Part shown: positions 34,501 to 46,500 of the stretch, piece by piece
Position numbering within the stretch: position 1 is the stretch's first letter
How the letters are laid out: each line of letters begins with the position of its first letter
NCBI GenBank assembly: GCA_011037195.1
Contig: JAAEAF010006912.1
Coordinates: 18,262-82,261 of the forward strand
Direction: 5' to 3'
DNA from: Triatoma infestans
Lineage: Eukaryota > Arthropoda > Insecta > Hemiptera > Reduviidae
DNA: 64,000 nucleotides
Notes under the pieces: model-generated
The model's database searches: none
Seen by the model: the letters and a program-made list of their open reading frames with translations, nothing else
What the model was told of the DNA's origin: nothing
Position numbers and translations under genes: made by a program

Positions 34501-37500
34501 AAGTGAACTTTTGTGGTTTAAACTGTGAAGCAATTATTATTAAGTGTTGTATTTTGTAATTTATTGTGTACAACAATAAATTGGTGTTTTCTTTATTGAA
34601 GTTTAGAGTATTTTATCTATACGAACCCTCTTAAAACTAGTTGCAGTAGCTAGTTTAGAGGGAAAAACGTTACAATATATTTGTCCATTAAATTTATGAG
34701 AAATGTAAGTTTCTTCTTTTTTCTTTTCCCACGCTTTGTTTAAATTTATTTATGGTTGCATTGTTTTCATTTCAAAAACTTGTGAAATGATTCTTACCAA
34801 AATTTTTTCAGCCTTTTTATAAAGTTTTTATTTAAATTTTTTATATCTTTTTTATATCTCATCTCAACGTTTCGACATTCCATGTGTCATGTCATTTTCA
34901 AGAGATCTACATTACATGAAAAAATATATTAAACATTGTATTAATTATAACAATTTTTTAATAATATTTTAACAGGTTTGATCTGTTTAATTTTGAAAAA
35001 AATTTGTATTGTTTATTACATGCTAAAAATATATTTAGGACATAAAAACACTTCATATATTTTATTTAGCATGTAATAAACAGTACATTTTTTTTTTTAA
35101 ATTATACAATCTAACCTATTAAAAAATTGTTATAATTAATACCATGTTTAATATATTTTTTCATGTAATGTAGATCTCTTGAAAATGACACACGGGATGT
35201 CGAAACGTTGAGATAAGATATAAAAAAGATGTAAAAAATTTAAAATAGAAATTTTATAAAAAAGCTGAAAAAAGTTTGGTGAGAATCATTTTCACAAGTT
35301 TCTGAAATGAAAACAATGCAACTATAAAAGAAATGTAAGTAATAACTACTAAAAGATTCAAGAATATTTGGATAATTTGTTTTCGAATTATAGACTTAAA
35401 TTATATAAACAAAAATTCTAGAAAAACTAGTAGTACGAAAAGAAAGTTTCCTGCGTCCTATTCTATCTCTAATAATCACCAAAGGAGCGTTATTTTGTAA
35501 TATATTAACAACTATAAACAATAGTATTTGCAAATATTGAAGAGTAATGACTAATGTGGAAAACTTGGAAACTTCAACCATAAAAATTGTATATTAATAC
35601 TTACATTTTAATATCCTTTTCTTCTTTAATTGTAGCATTTACTGAACTATTAGAATTACTTCTACGACCTCTACTTCCGCTACTTGTATTTGATACATCA
35701 TTTACATGATTGTTCATTTGCACAGCTGATGTCAGCGGCGGTGGTGGAGGCGTTGATTGATGTGTTTCATCTACTTTTACCCTTAAACAGTTAATTATAA
35801 CATTAAAATAATAAGTTCGGAAGTATTAGCTGGATGCGTTGTTGCTAAATAGTTTTAAATTTTATCTGAAGAGTTTAGATTATGTATGGATGCACTGTAC
35901 GAGATAAATAAATTTACTGCTAAAAATTCTACTACGGGCTCGCTGAATGTTTATCTTGGTACATTTATGTAGTCTGTAAAAGTGTAGGAATATATAGAAA
36001 AATGAGTGTGTGGTTGGTGGGGATCAGTTACAGTTTACCTAAGGGTACACTAAACCCAAAAAATTGCATAGATGTACAAACTATGCAGGTCATATATATA
36101 TACAGTTCTGAATAGAATGAAGTGGTCAGGTTTAATGATTAACGAAAAGTCATGCTAATTTAATGAATAAATAATAAATGAATTTATTGAATACTTGACT
36201 TACATACAAACTAATTTAATTTAATTAATACAGACAAATTTAAGCGAATAAGTTAGTAACAACAATTGTAAAACAATATAATTTTATTTTATTTTCATGA
36301 TTTACCATTTAATGCCATGAAATTTAAGAGGGACAAAATTAAGATGAATAAGTTAGCAACAACAATTTAAGTGAACAAGTTAGTAACAACAATTTAAGTG
36401 AACAAGTTAGTAACAACAATTTAAGTGAACAAGTTAGTAACAACAATTTAAGTGAACAAGTTAGTAACAACAACTGTAAAAATAATATAATTTTATTTTA
36501 ATGATTTACCATTTAATGCCATGAAATTTAAGATGGACAAAATTAAGTAGACACTTTACACAAATCAGAGATATTTTCCGTGATAGCCGCTTCTTTTTGT
36601 GGTATCGACCGCTTTCGGGCATTCGCCCTCCTTCAGGAGTTTTTGTCAAAACAGTATGATAACATAGACTTGCACAGAGAAAATTTAGCTGATACTGGTT
36701 TTCAAAAAGTTTTTGTCAGGACCTAACTAGGTTAAGAGGGGTATGGGTACCACGTAATGATCATTCAGCTCATATTTTATCATTTCTTGTAACTATTCCA
36801 CAGTAGCCCACGGCTGACACAGTGTTCTTTCGCTCTGTTATAAATAAATAAATAAATAAAATAGTAAGATAGTATGGGTAATTAATCATCAAAGTAATCG
36901 CCTTCAAAAAACATAGTTTAAGCAATATCCCCACTTATTGGGTGTTTCCATTTTCAAAAGGAACAATATGCCTTTTAAAGACCGAAACATGTGTTTTCCC
37001 TCACAGGTACCAACACCCTCTTAACCTAGCTAGGTTAAACAATAACATGTTTAATACCAGTGTATCAACTAAATTTGCTCTGTGCACCTCTCTGTTATCA
37101 CACTGTTTTGACAAGCAGGCTATCACGGAAAATATCCCTGATGCTTTCCAGTTCTGTGGAACCAACCCCAACAACTTTATACATACATACAATATGAGTA
37201 ATTAAATATTCATTTGTGTATCCTGTTGCTTTTATTACAGCTTTTAATCGTCGTGGCTTATTTCCACAAGTTTCAAAGTTAAGTTAGAAATTAGTATTGA
37301 AAACACGTTTATTATGGTGTTCCTCTAATGAAATGTTTGAATCCAATAAGCTCCATAAATTTGCTGTAAGATTCCGATCTGCACTTGTGGAGGCCTATCT
37401 ATAACTTCTAAGCAAAGATCTTGTAAAAATTGTGTCGTTTTTCGCAGTACGCTTTGGATTGTTGTGAATATTTTTGGTTGACTCGCTTAAGTTTTCAATT

Positions 37501-40500
37501 AAAATGTCAACTTCTTTATTAACCGTCATAATGCTGCTAAATTATCCACAAATGCCAGGAAAACAATTCCATGTTTGAACGAGGGTAACATATATTGCGT
37601 TTTAAAGCTTGCTAAGGACTTCCTCCCACATTTGGTGCGATGAAAGTAAATTTGAGCCAATACATCAGAAAAAGAAAACACGAGCTTGGAGGAAACCTAA
37701 TGACGCTTTAATACAATAGCAAATGTTATCTATGGCCACAACCATGTAGCGGGAGCCAGGTAATGTATGGAGTTGCTTTTCTTGTCATGATGTAAAGGAA
37801 TATAACACCCATACAAGTAATTATGGCGGTTAATAAATAAACTGACCTTTTAAATGAAATCTGGAGTCTAAAAATAGACCTCGGTAAGGAACAGGTGCTG
37901 CAAAAACACATGTACTTGCAAAGCATACTGCAAAAAAGACACCTACAAGGCTCAGGCATAGAGTTAATAGAGTGGTCTCCACAAGTGCGAATTTGAATCT
38001 CAAAGCAAATTAATGGAGCTTATTGGATTCAAACATTCCCTTAGATAAACATCATAATAAACAGGTTTTTCAATTATATTTTAAACAAATTGATCAAACT
38101 TACCTTCGAAAATTGTGTAAAGTGTCGCATAAAAGCTGTAGTAAAAGCAACAGGATACAACACTTAGTTACTCATATTGTAATATGTGTATAAAGTTCCA
38201 CTTAATTTTAACCTCCTATAATTTCATGTAATTTTCATTAAATGATAAAATTTTTGTTATGTTACTCATTACAACTAATATGACTTGACTACTTATTTAA
38301 ATTAAATTAGCCTGAGTAAATCAACATATTCATAAATTCTTCATGTTATTTTATTCATTAAATTACAATGACTTTTTAAAATCATTAAACCTGTCCACTT
38401 AATTTTGCCATAACTGTATATTGACTAGTGTCAAAGCTGTAATAAAAATGTAGTGCCTAGCTGGTACATCTGCAGAAATGCAAAAGATCCCAGAAAAAAG
38501 CTGTTAATCACATCCCTCCCTAAGGATATCAGTTGTGTAAATTATAATTAAAAATATTATTACAAAAACAATTAGATCGTTCAATTTAACCCTAAAGTAA
38601 ACTATTAAGTTGAGTATTTATCTTCAAAATTCTCTATATCATAAAAAAAATCCAGAAAATTATAATCTGGTTATAACTATTGATTCAATGGGGTGAAAAT
38701 TCAAGAATTTTACTTACATAGATTGAGCTGTATTATTGTGTGACAGTGAATTTTGCAACGGCGGAGATATAGACGGCTTACTATTCGGAACGCAATTACT
38801 GACGTTATTACTGTTGGAAGTCACAGCGGTGCCACTGCTACTATTACTGCTTCGTTTTGATGATCTTCGCCCTTTATCACTTTTTTCAGATGACTGAGAT
38901 CTACTGTTAAATAAAATAATAGATATACTAACGCATTATAATAATATACTAATAAGTATGATGAAACTTCGAATCTTTACTTAAAAAAAAATCGTAACTA
39001 TTTTTCTATAATTCTCATACTTCTAAATGAGTTTCAAGTTTCTAGAAACTAAGATATTAGTGGCTTTCATTATGGTATATGGGGGAGCCTGCACTTTAAA
39101 GAAATGGCACTTTAGAGAATAAGCAGAGTGGTAGAGTGACGTCCCACTTCTCATAGAATCCTTCAAAAACCAATATTCCGGTTGTTAGATTTGCTATCGA
39201 TAACTTCGGTGTCGGATCTCTTGGTGCAAACCAAGCGGAATAACAAGTTTAAACTTCCTGCGATTTTTCGTTGATCTGGTAATTGTTCAGGTGTTAATTC
39301 AACTTATTCCACCGTTGCCACCATGTAAAGATGCAAATAGCTATGAAAAAATAGACAAATTACTGAATGTAACTCTCTGTATATTTTCCCATCTGTTTCT
39401 TATCTATTCTAACACCTTATGTCTTATTAATAATAACTCATTATCATATGCCTTACCATAAAGCCAATGATAATGCAAATACTCCATCCTACATACACCC
39501 AGAAAAATGTCTAAAAACGACTTTTTCGAACTCAGCTACTTCATAAACGTACACATTTCCGATGAAAATTTGTCATAATCATAATATCTTCTCCTATACT
39601 AGTAAGAAAACACTGATAACACTGTGAACCTTCAACAGATACATCAACAAATATCACTTTGCTAGCCAAAATTATTATTACCTAGATCTCTTAACAGGTT
39701 GTTGCTGTTGCTGCTGCTGTTGTTGAGATGGTTGCAGATTAGTTCCTTGTTCACTTGAAGTCAATTGGCTAGATGTTGTTGAAATGGGTGGACTCAATGT
39801 CGACCCATGAGGTACCATCAGTGGTGATACAGAGCTAACAATATTTGAAGTACTGGCTACTCCACTGCCGACGATGGTGTTAGATGTATTACCAGAACTG
39901 GTGCTAATGTTGGGTGAATTTGGCATCATAGCCGCATCTAAAGGTACATTTACTAGTATCGAATTTGGACGAACCTCCTTCACCACACCTGTGAGAATAA
40001 ATCAATACGATCAATTAATAACTTTAAAAACAAAATTATTGCTTATATCTCTTCCAGCTTAATAGTTAAAATGTAATCCATAGATATTTGATCCTAGTGC
40101 TGGAAAAATATAATTTTTTCCATAATACAAATCTTTTTACTTCTAGTACGAGAAAGTTTTATGATCGTGCCAGATTTTCAAAATTAAGTTTTCACAGGAA
40201 ATACATATTTTGAGGTCCCCACAAAACGAAAAATGTTTTTAGAGAATACTCCGTGTGTGTGAACAAAATATCTTAAAAATGAATGAGGAAGCTTTAATTT
40301 GGTACTCCGTGTAGGTGCTAAACGATAACACGAAAATATCGGGCAAATTCAGAAGTGTGACATTACTTTTTCAGTTTTTATCTTTGCAATGTTTTCTAAA
40401 TTTCGTATACTATCTACACACATAAATATCTATCAGTTTTATTTGAAAATTTTAGAAAATTGATTTTTTTTGGAAAGATTCTGGGGAAACAATAGCGTTA

Positions 40501-43500
40501 AGCTATCTAAAGTATCATATGTATGATTCTGCCATCTATACAATATTATAATTAGAATATTTGATAGGATCTCAAATTTGGAAAAATCGGTGAACCGAAA
40601 GTTCGATTTTACAGACTATTTTGGTATTTTGGCAATTTTGTCGTAAATGACTATAACTATTTCCTTTATACTTGGATATTAAGCGTACAATATAAACCTA
40701 TTACTTTTGTTTAAAATCTTTTCTGAAAAAAATAATTTTTAGGTGATTTTGAGGAATCTTCGCTAAAATTAAATGTATTTGTTCAATATTATTGGGGCTC
40801 TCTAAAATGTAATTATTTACTACCTGTCTCAGTTGGTAGTTTGGCATACCCCTACCTTACATTTATGACAGGAAAAATGTTATAAACTTGAAATTTGAAA
40901 CTTTGTCGTTTATAACTGTATTAAGACGAGCAAAGAAAATCGTGTGAGTGTTCATACCAATTTTTTCTTTTTTTATCGACAGGTAAATGTAAATCAACCG
41001 GTTCCGCTTTCTCTCATCTTGATTCAGATTTCGACAATGTTAGACGAACGAATTACACAATTCACGCCCTCCAAGAAGAAATGGATTAGCTCCCTTATGG
41101 GGTCCCAGACTACTACTTGAATAACATACATACAGCCTCTGTAAAGATTCGATAAACCTATATAGTATGCAGACATAGTTGAAGTATGCATTTTACTTGG
41201 GTTTAGTGCACATCACACTAGCTCATCAACGCAACCACACAAACATATATTAAATATTAAAAAGTAAGCTTCCTGTACATAATTTTCTTTACATATAGCC
41301 TTGTACATAATACACTAGCAAAAACAAAGACCTCAAACAGATGCTTCCAGTGAAACCTGAATTAAGAAAGTTGAGAGACAATTGAAAATTCGAAAATATA
41401 TTTTCTCTTAAAAATTTTAAGAGAAAGTAATATCATGTCAAACGACACATTCCTAACCTGACTGTCTCTTTTCACTGTTACTAGATGTAATGGAATTTCC
41501 AAACATGGAGCCTGCATTTGATGGCCTATTAGTTTGGCCTACAGGTGTGGTAGTTACTACACCAGGTATAACAGTCCCAACAGGTGCAACACTGCCAACT
41601 GAATTGGTAAGCGGTGTTATTGGCCTAGGGGAAGCATCAGGACTGACACCTGATAAGGCTGTCGTATTCGTTGTCGGAGGAGTTCTTGCACCCCCTGCTG
41701 TCAACAAGAAAATATAGTTAAACTATTTATTTGAAAGAATGAAAAAAAAAACTACAAATTTTGTAATTAAAAATACCTTTTCTTCTTTTACTTCCGTTTG
41801 TAGCAGATTGAGAAGTTTGCGATGTTGAAGAATCTTCATTTTGTGATAGTTCTTGATTACTAGAGCTGAGGCCTGACTTTGAGTCAAAAGTATTAACCAA
41901 AGAGATTTCATCAACTGGCGTGGCTGATTTACTGACACTCTTGCCAGAACTGGTACTACCTACAGAAAAATGTAATTTGTGGTTAAACCTTATCATATTT
42001 ATTTTTTTCTTATATAAAAACAGAAAATTTCTAATAGGTATAGAAAGGACTAATTATTCAATGTAGTCTTAATTTAGCAAACCATCTTTCAGAAAACAAA
42101 TATGACTAAAAACCAAAGAAAAGAAGCAATACTTCCTCTTACAGTATCAAGTGAAGGTAAAGGTAAATGAGAACAAATTCAAAATAATCAACCTTACAAA
42201 TACTTGATTTATAAATCAAAATTAAAAAACCAGTAATCTATATATAATAAAGACTTACTTAGTTTCCTCTTGGAAGTCGTCTTAATCGGTTCAGTCTCTT
42301 TAATTGGTGATCCTCCGGGTGAATCATTGGCTCCGATTGGACGATATGGAGGAATTACTTTTACATTTCCTCTTTTTTTCTTAAAAATAAAAATTATAAA
42401 ATGATATTTGTAACTATCAACAGAAATATATCTTGTTTGATATTCTTTATGGTAGTCTATTTCTTCTGCTGAATAAAACTAGATACAATTTTTTTTTTTT
42501 TTTACTAGATGAAACTTTTCATTAACAATATGAATTACATCAATTTATATGTATATACTAACTATTTTAGTATAGTGGTGATGACAATAGCCGCAGTATT
42601 TGACATTGTCCATGTAATTGCCCGCTTCTTCACAAAGGAGTCCCATAGCTTGAGCACAGGTAACATGGAAGGTCTGCCGGCAGCCAGCTTTGTTACACTG
42701 CATACACGCACCAACTGTTGACCGAGATGCGGTCCGACTGTTTTCATCACAGATGTAGCATGTCTGCGTGGAAATATATAAAACATGCATCTTTAAAGGA
42801 TGCTAGCTGATGAAGAAAAAACAAATCGTAGAATTACCAAAAATGTTTACTATGAAATCCTACTTCAACTGAAATTTGCTCTTATCCTCAAGGATCTTTA
42901 AAATATTCTATATTAAAATATTCTATACTTTCTACTGGAGAAACGTTTTTTATGACCAACCTTATTATACCTTTCCTGCGGTATCTGCTGGAGAATTATT
43001 GGCTCCATGGTGGTGACATTACCAAATCTTACTTCCGGTATATACAAGGCACAGACAACATGGGCCCATGCATTATTATCTGTTGGTTTCAATGCACCAT
43101 CTTTATTGGGGCACAGTTCACAACGCTGTTAACATTTATAATGATATCATTATATGTCAACAAGTACTCAAAAGCAGTATATCACAAAACATACAAGTCT
43201 CTAGGAGTAAGTATTCAGTTACGCTAACAGGGTCTACCGCCAGAAAGAAGAAAATCTGAAGTGCTACACTCACACGACTTTCACTAAATGTACTTGTGAA
43301 AGTCGTGTGAGTGACATATTTTTAAGCGACATGTTTTTCAAACTTGTAATTTTTACTAAAGTCAGCAGGCTCTGATATTAAAAAGTAGTGGAATGGTATA
43401 TTTAGTTAAATGGTAGATGAGAGGAAAATAACGACAATTTTTCACTAAAAAGTCCTAAAAACAATTTCCCCAGGAAAATGTTTTAAATAACTGAGAGGTA

Positions 43501-46500
43501 TATAAGTAGTTAGTATGCCAAGTTCGAAAAGAAGAAGGATCCGTTTGCAAGACAATGGCGAAACAATTAGAAACATAAGAAAGGCACACTTCCAGTTGAC
43601 GATTTAACCGGAAAAACCATCAAGAACGAATTTTTTTGGGGAGGGGATTTTATTCACACTCACAAACTTCACCATTTGCTAAAAACATTTTGATCGTAAT
43701 GAACCTTAAAACACCGATTTTCTGTGAAAACACTATTTTAAAATTTTTAAACCATCGTTAACACTACCCCCTTTGCAGCAACAAAAGAAAGTAAAAAATG
43801 ATATCTGTTAGATGTTTCAGAAATTTCAATAAGATAAAAATAATTTTTCTCCTTTAATTTTCATGAAGCCCCCAAACCAGTCCTACAATACTTACACCCA
43901 AATACTCACCGCAAATTCACGCACTCAATTTTGTCATTGATGTTTACGATTACTTGGGTTTTAGCATATCCACCGTCAAAATCCAGCCCACCTTACATAC
44001 ACTATGTTCACACAGTTAACAATCTAAGGAAATCACTGTAAATATTCGGAGTGGATTTGGATTTACTCCTTCTACACACCTAATATCCAAGCTCATAAAA
44101 ACAGAAGTCTACAGTGCAATTGTAATAAATAAAAAAAATTAAAAACCTCTTAACCCCCAGACACCACTTCGTTCATTCCAAAAAATTTACTTAATGATAA
44201 TCGAAGGAGGAATAAACCATGTGATCAAGTTTTTAATTACATTATAGAAAACGAGTCTACATAAGGATATTTACCATCGATAACTTACCACTTTTGTGCT
44301 CCTCTCTTGACTTTCGCATTTTCTGCAATACCAATTCCCCGTGGGAACTGTTACAATTCCATAGCACGCTGTAAAAAATATATTTTTTTTTTAAATTTTG
44401 AACTATATCTAGAACAAACGTTTCCTAACACAATGAACCTTAAACACCGAACGCTTGTTATATACAAAAAATATCTAAACTTTTAGATTAGCGAAAATTG
44501 AAAGGACTTTTTTTACCAAGTTATTTCTAATAATACCAGTTCGCGTTTCTAAATGAATTATCAATTTATGAAATTAAATATAAGGTTGATGTTTGCAGTC
44601 AATTGGAGTGCGTATCGAAAGCATAACTCTTTACCATCATACTATGCTTTCTGGATAGGTTTGGGGACGCTTAATGGAGGCAGTTCCTTAGAATCTCTTC
44701 CCTCGAAGAATCTTTTCTATTCTTTGAGAAAGGCCTTCTTTTAAAATAGTATTATTACTTGATTATGATTAAGCAACTAAAGCCCAAGAGCGTTTTTATT
44801 ATTTCTATTATTTTTTTTATCTTATAAATTCAATAATTTCTGAATTACTTATAGTTTCTCGGAATTTGTAAAATTTTCTATTACAATAACCATCTTTAAT
44901 AAACTGTTCCTCTCTTCTTCTTTAAATATATCCATTAAAATAAAAAAGACAAGTACCTGTTGTTATTATTATTAAATCCTGGATGCCTATCGGCATGGGA
45001 CTGAAGCCAATATGGCTTTTATCCCCCCAATTCATTCCACTAATTAATCTCCCCCAGAAGTTTACCAGTCTGTCTACAATATCTAAAATATTCTTGGACA
45101 CCAACCCTCCCAGACTTTCCCATGAGAGTGGCTCTCCCGAAAATCCGAAACCTAGTACCGGCGAAATGGGGAAACTGACAGCGACACACCGTCTCCCTAA
45201 CTCCATCACCACAATTCTGACATATATGCTACCTGACATCCTCCCTATTTAATGCAAATGACTAGCAACCCATGTGTGTCCAGTCCTACTTACTTAAGTC
45301 CTCATCCTACCCTTCAGGGACAGGAGGTACTCCGAAACCCCATGCTTAGAACCTTTGATAAATCTTTTGGACTGGAAGTACCCCTGCATGTCCTCTCACA
45401 GTGTTGTGGTAATGATAATCGAATGCATCTAATCTACACTTAAAGTTGTAAATGCAGACATTTTATATACATAAAATTCGATTAGTAACAAATTTATAGC
45501 AGCTTTTTTATTTATATAGTAAAATCTTTCTTTAAAACTTATTCTGCTCAGCAAAGCTATCTCAAATTTTGTCAGCAACAATCACACAAATAACTTTTAA
45601 AAAAGTTCTTATCACTGCTTATTACTACATTAAGTAATGATGTCGCTCTTACTGCAACTTATTTATAATTCTACTGATTAATTTTATTGCGTATTAATCG
45701 AAATTTGAACACCTTCTCTTTCGAAAGAAAAAACGTTATTTCTAGTTAGAGATTCTTACTCTAAAATAAAAGGTTTAAAGCAAGAGCCAATGATTACAAC
45801 TAAAATATTTATCATTGTATATGTTTAAAAAAAAAAAAAATCTATATTTCACCTTAGCATTCAAATAATCATCTTAGTAACATCAACCTTCAAAGAATTT
45901 GTTATAAATTTTTAATTATTCAAATACCTAAATAGTGGTTGAAAGAAAATAGAGGGATCTTTCTCTTAAGTACAAGATTTTAATGTCTTCATAAATGTCA
46001 ATGACCTATCATGCTAAATTCCTTGCGTTTTACTATTATAGAAAAATTATTTCTAAATTTGTATGTAACCTAATCAATATTTTTGTAAGTAAAACTCACT
46101 TCTTATTTTAGATAAGCGGATCATATAAAATTATAATAATCTGGAAATCAAGAAATTGCACCATAACATAACTTAATTGCACAAAACCCAATTTTAGGTT
46201 CTAAACAAAAACTTATGTACGATGTCTTTCACTTAAATTTTAAATAAGACGAAATAGCATGTAAAATACATGGTTTGCTTATCTGAACAATTTATTTTGT
46301 GTAAGCAAATCTAATCGAATTTCACTTATTTATATCCGTTTCATCATATATTTCTTTTACTCTTCAAATAACAAATACTTAAAATATTTATATAGAAATA
46401 TAAATATTAAATAACTAAAGTTTATCAATGAACTATCACACAAAGCTTCGGTATTTCTTGGTCAAATTATTATCAATAAATAAAGCCCAACTTTTAATGC

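Larger units (their letters stand above)
36103..38416 (+). mobile_element. Tc1-like transposon with long inverted repeats, inactive
   Basis: Ends CAGTTCTGAATAG (36103) and, inverted, CAGTTATGGC (38416), each followed by AAGTGGWCAGGTTTAATG-like sequence and flanked by TA (36101-36102, 38417-38418). The diverged inverted repeats extend several hundred bases inward and include GTATCCTGTTGCTTTTA (37217-37233) and its inverted counterpart near 38130-38150. A transposase remnant lies on the plus strand at about 37629-37710: IWCDESKF, keeping the first catalytic Asp, then TRAWRKP. A family A foldback element is inserted in the left repeat. It lies in intron 9. Confidence 0.8.

Noticed and set aside
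36347..36475. CRISPR-like direct repeats
   Set aside because: Units are contiguous without spacers and lie inside a transposon end in a eukaryotic genome.
44983..45443. Plus-strand open frames in AF10-like intron 1
   Set aside because: They are antisense to a more protein-like minus-strand remnant that ends in a retroelement-type tail.
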